Assembly: GCA_026214975.1 (NCBI GenBank)
Contig: JAOBSW010000831.1
Span: forward strand, 1-64,000
DNA length: 64,000 nt
Reading direction: 5' to 3'
Source of the DNA: Gentiana macrophylla
Taxonomy: Eukaryota > Streptophyta > Magnoliopsida > Gentianales > Gentianaceae
Position numbers and translations under genes: made by a program. Shown one piece after another: positions 22,434 through 33,568 of this stretch. Position 1 is the first letter of the stretch, and each line of letters starts with the position of its first letter. The notes beneath the pieces were generated by a model that was not told the origin of the DNA, did not search any database, and saw only the letters and a list, made by a program, of their open reading frames with translations.

Positions 22434-24008
22434 TGTTCAGGGTCAAATTGTATGATTTTTATAGATATATTTTATATCAATTTCCCCCGTATATGTATTA
22501 TTTTCATAGAAGTAGGGCTTTATATCGAAATATTTAGTAAATGATGTTTTTAAGAGGTTAATTGCAAAACGTAACGATTTATGTGCGTAATTGATGATTT
22601 TATGTTATTTTGGAAATACGTTACGCTTTGGTATGTTTTCCTATTGTTGCAGATACTCATTGATGATGGAAGAGAGGATTTTAGAGAGCCAAATTCGTGC
22701 TTGGAAAGGATCAATCAAAGTTATGGAAGATTGAAAGATATAAGGAAAGAAATCAATCAAGATGAATGTTGGGAAATCAGATTCCGGTAGTCCTGACTTC
22801 CGACGCAGTTCTTGATATGATAACAACCGATTTGACTCTGGACCTCAAGATAAGAGTTGTAGGGCTTGAAGAGAGGATTCTACAGGATTTTGAATCACTC
22901 CATTCTGACTTACGAGGCCCGAGATATGAGCGTTACAAGTTTGGATGCTGTTGCTGAAAATAGTGAACGGGCGTCCGACATTATGGACGGGCGTCCGGCA
23001 CCTTTATCAGAGCAACCGACTTGATTTTTCTATAAAAGCAGCTGCGATTCCAACCCTAATACATCAGATTTTTCATACTTAAAATTACACGCATAAAGAG
23101 CCGCTCGAGTTAGGCCGATCACCCGAGCCTTGTGCTCGGGTGATCGGGGTTAGATTAGGTCTTTTATTTTGTTTGTTTTTCCTTCGTTTCTTGAACCATG
23201 ATGATGTTTTGAGGTTGAATAAACATGGAGCAGCCATGGATATCTTTCTCGCAGCGCTTTTACTTTCTTTCTCTGGATATCTTGTAAGTTTAAATTCCAA
23301 GTTCGTATCTTTTCTATGATTATTTGTTATTGCAAATTTATATCGAAAGATGTTTGCGATTGATGTTTACCGTAGGACGAAAGTCGGTGTAAACGCGAGA
23401 TCACCATAGGAAAGAATAGACGTTTTGATCTATGTCAAACGAAAGTTGATAGGTTGAATGTCTAGGTTGTTAGATCTAGTAAATCTTGCACCTTGGTTTA
23501 TTTTATGATGCGTTAATCTCCGTAAATCGAAAGATAGAGATTGATAGGCGAATTCATCTACGAAAGTAGGAATTCATACGTTTGATAGGTGAAACCACAA
23601 CTTGAATTAAATCACTATAAGATAATCTAGGGAAGAAATTAAGGGTTGCGGGATGGTGGATTATGATTTGTTCCATGTTTAGTCGCTTCAGTCATTATCA
23701 TGTTCGTTAGATAGATTTATTGTTGTAGTTTAGATTTATTTTATGTTGATCGCAATTATCCTTCCTGGCTTTGGATTAACAATCCTCTGTCCAGTTTACC
23801 TTTTCGTTTTTATTTCGTTCTTAGTAGTAACAATTAGAAGAGTTAATGAAGCTAGATTCGACAGCCCAATTCCCTGAGGATCGATACCCGTACTTATCCA
23901 ACTTTACTAGCAACTACCCGGTATTCGGCCGGTTAGGAGGTAGTTTTGCATGGTAGTATAGGTTTTATAAATTTTCTTTTGTTTTAATGATGCAAAATCT
24001 CCCCAACA
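22434..24008 (+). mobile_element. Solo LTR (family S1) inside the Copia-A 5' LTR
   Basis: A 1575-bp non-coding insertion with ends TGTTCAGGG and CCCCAACA and a perfect 5-bp TSD AAAAT (22429-22433, 24009-24013). The 3' LTR at 30662-31388 shows the empty site. It has two ACGGGCGTCCG words (22967-22998), a TATA box (TATAAAAG, 23031-23038), a perfect 14-bp hairpin (23115-23147) and the end motif 'ccctgaggatcgatacc' (23872). It is related to 28943-30479. Confidence 0.93.
23115..23147. promoter_or_regulatory. Perfect GC-rich hairpin in solo LTR S1
   Basis: CCGATCACCCGAGC, a 5-base loop CTTGT, then GCTCGGGTGATCGG: a perfect 14-bp stem about 80 bp downstream of the TATA box, so likely within the leader of the LTR transcript. 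A T-rich run follows at 23160-23185. It could be an RNA structure or transcript-end signal; its function is inferred. Confidence 0.7.
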
Positions 24009-24620
24009 AAAATCCAAAATTTCTGATTGAGAGCTATCCGTACGGATAAGAATCTATCCGTACGGATAAGAGTCTATCCGTATGGATAGATGGCTGAAAA
24101 TTTAAAATTTTGATACTGTAACTTATCCGTCCGGATGATAACTGCATCCGTACGGATGGGCACCTGTGGTCGGAAAAACTTATTTTTGGTGTCTTTTGAC
24201 CGTTTTAAGTGGGTACAACCAAATGGTACCTTTTCCTTTGGTTTCAATCACTTGAAGGACGTATTCCTTTGCTCTTTTTCAGATCTAAGTGCTATATATT
24301 AGCATGTTTACATTGTTAAACAAATAAGAATAACAATTGTAAGCATCCTTGTAAAAACACTCCATATAACTTAATACTTCTAAGTGCTCTTTAATATCTT
24401 TGTCCAGACTTAAAGGAAAAACTCTCAGTTTATATCTCACTTAAATATTCGTGATACCCGGGACAAAGTATTGGGTCGAATAATTTAAGAAGGACAACGA
24501 TTTATCGTGAAACTGCGAGGATCAGAACATCTTCTATATTTGCAGGAATTCAAGACATTGGTGATCAATCTTCACACCCTCAAATTACAACATTCTTCTT
24601 AAATTATTGTTTTGATCACA

Positions 24621-25097
24621 ATGGTGAATACAAAGGATTTGATGATGAATTTCGGGAAACTAGACAAGTTTGAAGGCGTTGATTTCCGGAGGTGGCAAAT
24701 GAAGATGCATTTCCTTCTCACAACTTTGAAAGTGGTATATGTTCTTAGCACTGAGATACCAGAAGTCGATGATGATGATCCACTGGAGGAATTACGAAGG
24801 CGAAACAAATGGGAAAATGATGACTACATCTGTCGTGGTCACATTGTCAATGGTATGTCTGATTCGTTGTTTGATATTTATCAAAACTTTGCATCTGCAA
24901 AAGAATTATGGGATGCACTAGAAACTAAATACTTAAATGAAGATGCATCTGCTAAAAAGTTTCTAGTTGGTAATTTCATGAAATACATGATGGTAGATAC
25001 ACGGTCCAGAATTGAACAATTCAATGAACTTCAACGCATTTTAGGCCGCTTTGCACAACACAAAATGGAAATGGATGAATCCATTTACATTTTCTAG
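24621..25097 (+). pseudogene. Copia-A Gag, N-terminal part
   Basis: Reads MVNTKDLM, then FEGVDFRRWQMKM, the typical start of Copia Gag (UBN2 family), with ELWDALETKY further on. The frame is lost at about 25090, where the protein continues in another frame as IIDKLPPSW. It forms the virus-like particle shell in the live element. The downstream zinc knuckle is in a third frame. Confidence 0.88.
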
Positions 25098-25720
25098 TAT
25101 CATTGATAAACTACCACCATCATGGAAATATTTTAAACATATGTTAAAACACATAAAGGAAGAACTCATTGGTTGAACTTGGTAGCCACCTGCAGTATCG
25201 AGGAATCCTCGGCACACGAGGAGAGGTGTGAAAACCAAGGAAAAGAAATTGATGAATCGACATCCATTCATGTAATGGAGGCCGGGAGTGTTCTAAAACT
25301 AACAAAGGAAAAGGAAATGGTAAGAAAAAGAAACCATTCAAGGTGGCAACAATGAATCCGGAAAAGGCCAAAGGGTGCCTGTTGGATTTGTGGGAAAACA
25401 GGCACTACAAGGCTGATTGCCGAGTGCGGAAGAACAGAAAGAACAAAGGTCCGTATCAGGGTCGAAGACCAAGGACCACCCAAACATCAAGGTCGAATGT
25501 TAACTTTGGTATTAATTCGGTTATGAATTATGTGCCATTTATTTTCAAGCATTTTATATGCAGGATGATGATGTTTCATGGTGGATCGACTCGGGAGCAA
25601 CAAGGCATGTATGCAAGGATCAACGCTGGTTTGAAGATTTTGAACCGGTGAATGATGGATCCATTTTGAAAATGGGAAACGAGTCGAAGGTTGAATATGT
25701 GGTCATGTAACTATTACTTT
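25098..25720 (+). pseudogene. Copia-A Gag C-terminus, zinc knuckle and aspartic protease
   Basis: At 25375-25425 a CX2CX4HX4C knuckle is split over two frames by a one-base loss (CWICGKTG in one frame, HYKADCR in the next). At 25570-25708 the protease reads SWWIDSGATRHVC, with the catalytic DSG, in a frame different from the long ORF. Several frameshifts prevent a working polyprotein. Confidence 0.82.
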
Positions 25721-25760
25721 AAATTTCAGTTCTGGAAAGTGTGTAAAACTATTTAATGTT

Positions 25761-26640
25761 TTGTTTGTTCCGTGCATTCGGAAAAACCTTGTATCGGGTG
25801 CACTATTGTGTAAATCGGGCTACAAACAAGTTTATGAGTCCGATAGGTTTATTTTGTCAAAACATGGTGTATTTGTTGGTTTTGGATATTTTTGTAATAA
25901 TATGTTTATGCTCAATGTTATTAATGATAAAGTTAATCAAGTTTTGCATATTTCTGATATTAATATCTCGAAGTTGTGGCATGCAAGGTTAGGTCATGTG
26001 CATTATTAACGTATGCATGTTATGACTAAAAATGCTTTGATTCCCCCATTTGATCTCAATATGGATAAGTGTACTACTTGTATGCTTACTAAAATTGTAA
26101 GACAACCATTTCGTGGTGTTGAAAGATCGTCTACAATTTTAGAACTTATCCATAGTGATTTGTGTGACTTTAATGCCACACCGTCTTTGGGAAATAAGAA
26201 GTATATGATTACGTTTATAGATGATAATACTCGTTTTTGTTATGTGTATTTACTTAATACTAAAGATGAGGCTCTTGATAAATTCAAGATTTATAAAAGT
26301 GAAGTAGAATTACAATTGAATTCTAGTATTAAACGTTTTGCAGTGCCGATAGAGGTGGAGAGTACTATGATCCAACCTACTTGGTCGTGTGGTATTATAC
26401 ACGAGGTTACTGCACCGTATACACCATAACAAAATGGCATTGCGGAGAGGAAGAACCGTACTCTAAAAGATATGGTAAATTCCATGTTATCCAACCCGGG
26501 ATTGAGGAGTTGATTTTGGGGTGAGGCCATGTTAACGGCCTGTTATCTACTAAACAGAATTCCTAATAAAAGGAATTCTGCTACCCCGTATGAACTTTGG
26601 TTCAAAAAGAAACCAAACTTGAATTATTTAAAAGTTTGAA
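25761..26640 (+). pseudogene. Copia-A integrase
   Basis: The GAG_pre-integrase zinc motif (LWHARLGHVHY, then CTTC) is split by a stop at 26007. The catalytic core has the first Asp in HSDLCDF (about 26151), the second in DRGGEYY (about 26348, after a frameshift) and Glu in QNGIAERKNRT (about 26430). In-frame stops occur after TAPYTP (26427) and within 'LRS*FWGEA' (26510). Confidence 0.85.
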
Positions 26641-26643
26641 ATT

Positions 26644-28014
26644 TTGCAGGATGTTGTTAGACTTCCCGATCCTAAAATTAAAACTTTAGGAGAAAGAGGC
26701 ATCGATTGCATTTTCATTGGATATGCTAGTCATTCCAAGGCTTATAGGTTTTATGTTATAGAACCTAGTGATTCAGTGGCTGTTCACTCAGTTATAGAAT
26801 CACGTGATGCTATCTTTGATGAGAATAGATTTACAGCTATTCCTAGACCAAAGGATATTGCTCCTACGATAGTTGGAGTGGAGAATGTGGAGAATAATGA
26901 TTCTCAAGTTGAGCCTTCTGAACTTCGAAGAAGTAAGAGGGCTAGAATAGCAAAATCATTTCCACCGGATTTTGTCACTTATTTGGTGGAAGGTTCGAGA
27001 AATGAAGTTGGATATCAATACTCATATTGTTACAATATTGAGGATGATCCAAGAACATTTTCTGAGGCGATGGGATCTCAGGATGTATCATTTTGGAAAG
27101 AAGCCATCAATGACGAGATGGATTCCATAATGGGTAACAATACGTGGATTCTTACAGATTTACCACGAGGTTGCAAACCATTAGGTTGCAAGTGGATTTT
27201 CAAAAGGAAAATGAGAGTTGACGGTACTGTTGATCGATATAAAGCCCGGTTAGTTATACAAGGCTTTAGGCAAAAGGAAGCTATCGATTATTTCGATACT
27301 TATGCCCGTTGCTAGAATCTCTCAATCAGGTTATTGATTGCCTTAGCCATAATTCATAACTTGGTGATCCATCAAATGGATGTTAAAACAGTGTTTCTAA
27401 ATGGAGATTTGGATGAGGAAATATACATGAAGCAACCGGAAGGATTTATTATGCCCGGTAACGAGCATAAGGTATGTAAACTTGTAAAATCATTGTATGG
27501 ACTTAAACAAGCTCCTAAACAATGGCATCAAAAGTTTGATGAGGTTGTCTTGGCTAGTGGGTTTAAACTCAATCAGTCGGACAAGTGTATTTATAGTAGA
27601 TTTGATGATACCGGCAATGGTGTGATAATCTGTCTATATGTCGATGACATGTTGATTTTTGGTACGAACCAAAGTCAGGTTGATAAGTGTAAAGAACTCT
27701 TATCTTCTAGATTCTCTATGAAAGACATGGGGGAGACAGAAGTTATTATGGGTATTAAAATTAAAAGAAATCAAGGAGGGTTTTCACTAACACAGTCTCA
27801 TTATATTGAGAAAGTGTTGAAGAAATTTAATTGTGAAAATTGTACTCCGGCAAATTCTCCCATGGATCCTCATGAGAAACTTGGACCTAATAAAGGTGAA
27901 ACCGTGAATCAACTTGAATATTCACGAGTCATTGGTTGTTTGATGTATGCAATGACTAGTACACGACCGGATATTGCCTATGCGGTTGGGAAACTAAGTA
28001 GATATACTGAGTAA
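26644..28014 (+). pseudogene. Copia-A reverse transcriptase
   Basis: RVT_2 domain: WKEAINDEMDSI, then GCKWIFKRK and KARLV, MDVKTVFLNGDL, the catalytic box CLYVDDMLIFG (about 27640) and MYAMTSTRPDIAYAVG. Paired small deletions near 27305 create a stop in the TYAPVAR region, but the frame is regained by 27330. The domain is otherwise well kept, so the element is fairly young. It ends in a stop at 28012. Confidence 0.9.
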
Positions 28015-28650
28015 CCTGTAATTGTCATTTGAGAGCGGTTGTTCAGATATTGAGATATCTTAAGTCTACCAAAGATTTTGGTTTGACTTATGTTGCATAT
28101 CCTTCGGTGATTGAAGGATATTCGGATGCTAGTTGATATCTAATGTAGAAGATCATTCTTCTACAAGTGGATGGGTGTTTGTTTTAGGTGGAGGTGCCAT
28201 TTATTGGGCTTCTAAGAAGCAGACATGTATATCTAGCTCGACTATGGAGTCGGAGTTCATTGCCGTGGGTGCTGACCGAAAAGAGAGCGAGAATGGCTTA
28301 GGAATTTGATTCATGAAATTCCTCTATGGCCTAAACCAATATCACCGATATCTATCCATTGTGATAGCTCATCTACACTGTCTAAAGCATATAGTCAAGT
28401 GTATAATGGTAAGTCACGACACTTAGGCGTTAGACATAGCGCGGTACGTGAGTTGATCTCTCACGGGGTGATATCGGTTGTGTATGTGAGATCTCAAAGG
28501 AATTTAGCTGATCATTTGACGAAAGGATTAGGTAAGGACTTATTACAAAAGTCGGTTGTCGGGACGGGTCTACAACTCAGATATCGCTTCGATAATGGGA
28601 TGCCCAATTTCCTTTTGGTACAATGCCTTAGGCTAAATTCAATGTGGTAA
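28015..28650 (+). pseudogene. Copia-A RNase H
   Basis: Catalytic residues are visible in GYSDAS (about 28125), [16 protein letters not shown] (about 28215) and HCDSSST (about 28360), followed by YNGKSRHLGVRHS and ADHLTKGL. The frame changes several times between 28015 and 28300. The C-terminus is in one frame at 28306-28650. Confidence 0.85.
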
Positions 28651-28942
28651 GCCTGTTATTGGAAACTTGAGCACATGTATTAATCCCGAAGGTATGTGCA
28701 ATAAACCTGTGAAGTTAGGTTGAAGTTTACCTTCTTAATGAATCTTTTGAGAGTGCTAATGCAGGTGCACGGTAAATTAAAGATTCACCTATATGAGTTT
28801 GAGGTATGGCCGCTTCAAGGAAAGTTGGGTTGACTTTCTATATGCTCAAGAATGGATATGGACACAAGGCCGGATTTCAATAAATGGTGTCAAGAATAAT
28901 ACTTTGAAGTAGTCTCAATTCATGTGTATTGTTATGTACATG

Positions 28943-30479
28943 TGTTAAGGGTGATTTTATATGATTTATAACGTTATATTTTATAATGATTTCCCCCATA
29001 TTCATATAATTTGCATAGAAAATGAGATTTATATTGAAGTATTGAGCAAGTGAGGTTTTAAATGGTTTATTCGCAAAATTAGTTGAATTATGCGTTTTAT
29101 TGTTGATTTCATGTTTATTTGGATATTATTACATTTTGCGATGTTTTTGATGCCTTGTAGATATACAATGTGGATGTTAAATAGGTTTAAAAGATGTTTT
29201 CATTGAGGTTTTATATGAAAGGAAGGATGAAGAAAGAGTTGATTCAAGAATTCAATCACATTGGAGGCAAAATCAGGATGGATCAAGCGCCCCGATTCAT
29301 CAAATCAAGCGCCCGTGGTGAGCTAGAGTGAATCAAGGCGTCGATATGAGTGGACTAGCATCCATATGATGTTAAATTGGACAGATTGGATCAAAATCAG
29401 TGGACAAGCGCCCAAAATTACATAGACGGGCGCCCAATCCAGCTCGGCCCGACTCAAGATTTCAAAGCGGTGGATCAAGCGCCTGCACCCTCCGACGGGC
29501 GCCCACGGCACCGCCTCAATGAAACCGACCTAAAAATCTATATAAGGACGCGTTATTTTCAACCCTAAGCACCACAATTCGATCCCTCGGCCGCCGAGGC
29601 CCTTTTTGGGGCGCCTAGCTGCGCTTTTCCACCATCATAAACATCTTTATATCTTCCTTTTTATTTATATGATTTGTATTCCAACGATGGATAGAGGCTA
29701 AGCGTTTTGAACAAGCTTGTGAAGCCGATCGAGCAACAACTTGATTTCTTCTTTGGATTTGTTTTGTGAGTTTTATTAAAGCTTGTATCTTTATTATGCT
29801 TTTATATTGATTATGCAATTATATCGATGGATTGTTGCTTATTGATGTTTAATGTTGATGAGAATCATTGTTAGACCTAGATCACCGTAGTAAAGATTAG
29901 ATTTTTAACCTAGAAATAACGAGAGTTGATTAGGTTGAATTTCTAGGTTGCTAGATTGAGAAATCTTACACCTTGTTTTGGAAGCGTTAATCTTTAAGAT
30001 CGAAAGATAGAAGATTAATAGGCGAATTATCTACGAGAGTAGGAATTCATACCTTTGATAGGTGAACCACATCTTTATTAAACCTTCACTAAACGATCTA
30101 GGTAGAAATTGAGTGTTATGAGATAGGTGGATCATTGCTTGTTCTTCGTTAGAATTAATTGAAATTATCTTGTGCCTTGTTCTTCGTTGTGATCTTTGAA
30201 TTTTATTTTCGTTTTAGTTTTTAGAATATATTTTATTTTCATTAGTTAAGTTCGTAACTTTCCTTCCTGGCTTTGGACTGACAATCCTCTGTCCAGTTTA
30301 TTTTATCGTTTTTAGTTTCGTTTTAGTAGTAACAACCTTAGGAAAATTAATGAACTAGATACCCCGATTCCCTGTGACCGACTCCGGTATTAATCGCTAT
30401 ACTACGATCCCTACACTTGGGGAATACCGGATTTATAAATTTTATTACTTGTTTGTTTTGTTAGATAAAATCCGTGACA
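28943..30479 (+). mobile_element. Solo LTR (family S1) in the Copia-A 3' untranslated region
   Basis: A 1537-bp insertion with ends TGTTAAGGG and CCGTGACA and a perfect TSD ACATG (28938-28942, 30480-30484). It shares with 22434-24008 'gatttcccccata', 'tcctggctttgga' and 'caatcctctgtccag'. Repeated words CAAGCGCCC and ACGGGCGCCC (29284-29504) precede a TATA box (CTATATAAGG, 29538-29547). A palindrome CTCGGCCGCCGAG follows near 29586. Confidence 0.92.
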
Positions 30480-30647
30480 ACATGTATTCAAAATGTGTAA
30501 AGGGGTTCAATGCTTAGTCACACCCCAATACTCGAATATTTGCGTGTAATAATACTAGGTGGAAATTCGATTTTCGTGATATTTTCATTGAAGCATGAGT
30601 TGGTTTATATTATGATTGTTGTTTATACTAAACCAAGGATTACACTT

Positions 30648-30660
30648 AAATGGGGGAGGA
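30648..30660 (+). promoter_or_regulatory. Copia-A polypurine tract
   Basis: 'aaatgggggagga' directly precedes the 3' LTR start. The same tract (on the minus strand, 33569-33578) borders the LTR of the related element at 32804-36754. Confidence 0.9.
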
Positions 30661-30661
30661 A

Positions 30662-31388
30662 TGTTGGTGATTTAAGTATAATCACAAGCCATTGAGGTTA
30701 TCGGGGTTTAGTACAAGGGTGGTTATGCTCGTAAAGCTAAATATAAGTATGGAGGTGCGGAGTGCACGCTTATATAAGTTTTTACGAGTGTACGGATGTG
30801 AAATGAAAATCCAAAATTTCTGATTGAGAGCTATCCGTACGGATAAGAATCTATCCGTACGGATGAGAGTTATCCGTACGGATAGATGGCTGAAAATGTA
30901 AAATTTTGATACTGTAACTTATCCGTCCGGATGATAACTGCATCCGTACGGATGGGCACCTGTGGTCGGAAAAACTGATTTTTGGTGTCTTTTGGCTGTT
31001 TTAAGTGAGTACAACCAAATGGTACATTTTCCTTTGGTTTCAATCACTTGAAGGACGTATTCCTTTGCTCTTTTTCAGATCTAAGTGCTATATATTAGCA
31101 AGTTTACATTGTTAAACAAATAAGAATAACAATTGTAAGCATCCTTGTAAAAACATTCCATATAACTTAATACTTCTAAGTGCTCTTTAAGATCTTTGTC
31201 TAGACTTAAAGGAAAAACTCTCAGTTTATATCTCACTTAAATATTCGTGATACCCGGGACAAAGTATTGGGTCGAATAATTTAAGAAGGACAACGATTTA
31301 TCGTGAAACTGCGAGGATCCGAACATCTTCTTTATTTGCAGGTTTTCAAGACATTGGTGATCAATCTTCACACCCTCAAATTTCAACA
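30662..31388 (+). repeat. Copia-A 3' LTR
   Basis: Uninterrupted 727-bp LTR, starts TGTTGGTGA and ends TTTCAACA. It carries the ATCCGTACGGAT-type words at about 30828-30955. Comparison with the 5' LTR defines the S1 insertion site exactly. Confidence 0.93.
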
Positions 31389-31430
31389 GAATTAACCCTC
31401 TCATGCTTGACCCAAGGAAGTCTTAGGTAT
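31389..31430 (-). mobile_element. L1 LINE, 5' end of the truncated copy
   Basis: Minus strand reads like the plant L1 RT segment Y-L-G-L-P-L-G-S-S-M-R-G-L-I (with a frame slip), which normally lies just before PVIDRFKSRL, the sequence found on the other side of Copia-A. The L1 therefore starts here, 5'-truncated, at the border with the defensin-like exon. Confidence 0.55.
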
Positions 31431-32007
31431 TTGGCTATGGTTGTAATCTTTTTGACGACAATGATGATCTTCAATGAAGGTATGTACGTAAAGTGTATCA
31501 TCAACACCGGCCTCAGATTTCTTTCGTCTCTTTCTCTATTTTCATATCTTTTGCATTTTTATTAGTGGAGACTATCTTTTGATCCTCATCCGGTACAAGG
31601 ACCGCGCAAGATAGGGTTTTACATTTAGGTAGGTTATTGGATTATGATCAAATGGGTTGGGTTAGGACAAGGGGCGGACCCAAAGCTTGAAGGGTGGGTC
31701 AATCACTATTGGCTCCCATTGAGATCCGAAAAATTATGTAATTTTGTTGGTAGAAAATGTAAAAATATTATTAATGTCTCTATACTGAAACTTGTTCTTG
31801 TGCCCTAACTGAGAAATTTTTATAGTTCTGCCACTGGTTAGGATGATTCAGATACTTTAAGGGTGTAATATATAAGTTTATGTGGGAAATTATGTTATGC
31901 ATGCAGAGATGATGATAATGATGGTGAAAGGCGACTCATGCGTAAAAATAAAGGGTTCATGTGCAAGTGTATGCTCTTCTTTAGGAGATTGTATAGATGG
32001 GCAATGG
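31431..32007 (+). pseudogene. Defensin-like gene copy 2, second half of exon 1, intron, partial exon 2
   Basis: 31431-31479 encodes the rest of the signal peptide (MVVIFLTTMMIFNEG) with the same phase-1 GTATGT donor as the intact gene. Exon 2 begins at 31907 after ATGCAG and encodes GDSCVKIKGS and then CASVCSSLGDC. It lacks five codons relative to the intact gene (between KGS and the second shared Cys) and stops matching after 'gattgtatagatggg' (32007), where a repeat begins. With its 5' half at 10062-10166 and its start codon lost, it cannot be expressed normally. Confidence 0.85.
31669..31836. mobile_element. hAT-type MITE in the pseudogene intron
   Basis: 168 bp, ends AAGGGGCGGACC and TTCTGCCACTG, 8-bp TSD GTTAGGAC/GTTAGGAT (31661-31668 and 31837-31844, 7 of 8). 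It has the same '(G)GGGCGGA' terminus as the elements at 21688 and 39944. Confidence 0.75.
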
Positions 32008-32235
32008 CGGACCCAAGAAATTTTCTCGTCTTCCAGGATTCGAATCTCTGACCTTAGGATAAGTGAAGTTTCTAACCAGTTGAACTAAATGGATAATTAC
32101 AAGAGAAATTATCAAACATATTATACATACACCATTTTAATATTATTAGAGAGGTGTATTAGTAATTTCGCCCGAAAATTTGAGTGGAGTCCATGGACCT
32201 CTCCCTTTACAGCTAGACAATCAAGGTAAGGACTC
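32008..32235 (-). repeat. SINE-like sequence truncating the pseudogene
   Basis: On the minus strand at about 32095-32025, box A-like TAGTTCAACTGG and box B-like GATTCGAATCC are spaced as in tRNA-derived SINEs. The left edge carries 'caatggcggaccc', like a hAT MITE end, so a composite is possible. No TSD was established. Confidence 0.45.
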
Positions 32236-32743
32236 AAGCACTCATTTGGGAAAGACAATCCAAGTAGGAACAATTGACGATTCATTATCGACATGAAAAT
32301 CTGGGTTCCTTGTCAAAATTCGCATCGGTTTACTAGTTACATACAGATTTGGAGTATAATCGCATGTAGTCTTGTTTCCCCATGAAGTTGATGAGCACAT
32401 GTTTATGATCCAGTAATCCAAGCGTATAATCCGCACTAAAATTTTGAACAACCAAAAACTTACGAATCGCTTCCATCGGAGGTCGACCTTGAGAAAATTT
32501 GCCGACAAGAGCTTAGCGAAAGGGCGTGGCTAGGTAATCCACCACCGGAGCAGGCAGCCTCAGAGCCAATTCACCTTTATATGATGAAAGCTCCAGATTT
32601 AGAGCGGCCGGAACCGGCGGCCTTGCATGTTTGAGAGCTTGAGCATAAGTTTTGGTAGAGACCGATGGATTGACCAACGGAGTTGACGTTAAAGCATCCA
32701 TTGAAGGGGTATTATAGCAATCGGAGGAGCGACGCACCTCCAA
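32236..32743 (-). pseudogene. L1 ORF1-like (DUF4283) fragment
   Basis: Minus-strand reading KTYAQALKHARP, then YKGELALRLPAPVVDYLATPF and, after a frameshift near 32510, DHKHVLINFMG and PMRILTRNPDFHVDNESS with IVPTWIVFPK. This is the DUF4283 N-terminal domain of plant L1 ORF1 (a Gag-like RNA-binding protein) or a related host gene. It is cut off downstream at about 32236, and element C lies 60 bp upstream of its start. Confidence 0.75.
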
Positions 32744-32803
32744 CCATGGGCCGGAGAAACGATGAGCTGTTGATATACTGGCTGGAATTTAAGGAGAATA
32801 TTT

Positions 32804-33568
32804 TGTTGTAGAAATATGGATTTCAAGGGAACCACAATGTCAATCAACACGCAGAAAACTCAGAAAACGCAGAAAAATTTGATAACTTGATATGAACGTA
32901 GAATCGTGATGAACACTTTCCTACAAAAGTTATTTGCCCCTTACAGAATGCCTAGGGTGTCACAAATACTTTTGTGAGATAAGACTACGTTTTCCCTTCA
33001 TATTTAGGCACCAAAAATATGAAGAATGCTCTTGGAGATAGTATATAAGTGTTTTAACTCTCAAAGATGAATGTGCTATCTTTCTTGTAATCTCTTTTTT
33101 TAAAGCACTTAAAATGATCATTTATATTGGTGGAAAAACGACCTATTTTATGTATGCAACCTTTGGAAACAAGGTGCATACAAAAAAGCGATTGAAAAGA
33201 GTGAAAAATACATCACTGAAATTCGGGCCACAAAGTGGCGCTGTGGCCACATGTGAAAAAAAACCGACCAAACTCTCTGTTCAAATTTATACACAGAAAA
33301 ACCCCACAAAGGGAGCGCCATGGTGACAAACGACGCCTTTGTCACACTGCTTTTCCCAAACACAGATTTTGGTCCTTTAAGTGGATTTTCAGTCATTTAA
33401 GCGATTTTCCCGAACTATACTTGATCATTTAAATCCGTAAACTCGTAAATACTTATATGAGCATACACTCCGTATCTCCAAACTCATTTATAGCATTCCG
33501 AGTTCACCCATCTTTGTACCAAACCCCGATTACAATAAATGTACATGGTAACACTTAAATTACCAACA
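32804..33568 (-). repeat. Element C 3' LTR
   Basis: Plus ends TGTTGTAGA and TACCAACA; near-identical to 35994-36754 with small indels in the 33200-33340 part. The minus 'tgttggtaatttaagtgt' start resembles the Copia-A LTR start. Confidence 0.9.

Larger units (their letters stand above)
22285..24592 (+). repeat. Copia-A 5' LTR (22285-22433 and 24014-24592)
   Basis: Starts TGTTGGTGA and ends TTACAACA. A TATA-like TATATAA is near 22394. Five palindromic words of type ATCCGTACGGAT stand at 24034-24160. It is split after 149 bp by the solo LTR at 22434-24008, with the duplicated AAAAT. Confidence 0.92.
22285..31388 (+). mobile_element. Copia-A: full-length Ty1/copia retrotransposon, recently inserted, now broken
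   Basis: 728-bp and 727-bp LTRs (5' LTR split by an insertion) flank gag-protease-integrase-RT-RNase H in the Copia order. A polypurine tract lies just before the 3' LTR. Removing two later solo-LTR insertions leaves about 6.0 kb. No 5-bp TSD is present (ACAGG on the left, GAATT on the right), yet the minus-strand L1 reading continues on both sides. A tRNA-Met PBS is not visible after the 5' LTR. Confidence 0.92.

Noticed and set aside
32026..32095. Possible minus-strand tRNA gene
   Set aside because: Internal promoter words only; the acceptor ends do not pair and it is embedded in repeat sequence.
33114..33432. ORFs in the LTRs of element C
   Set aside because: Present in both LTRs with different frames, so not coding.
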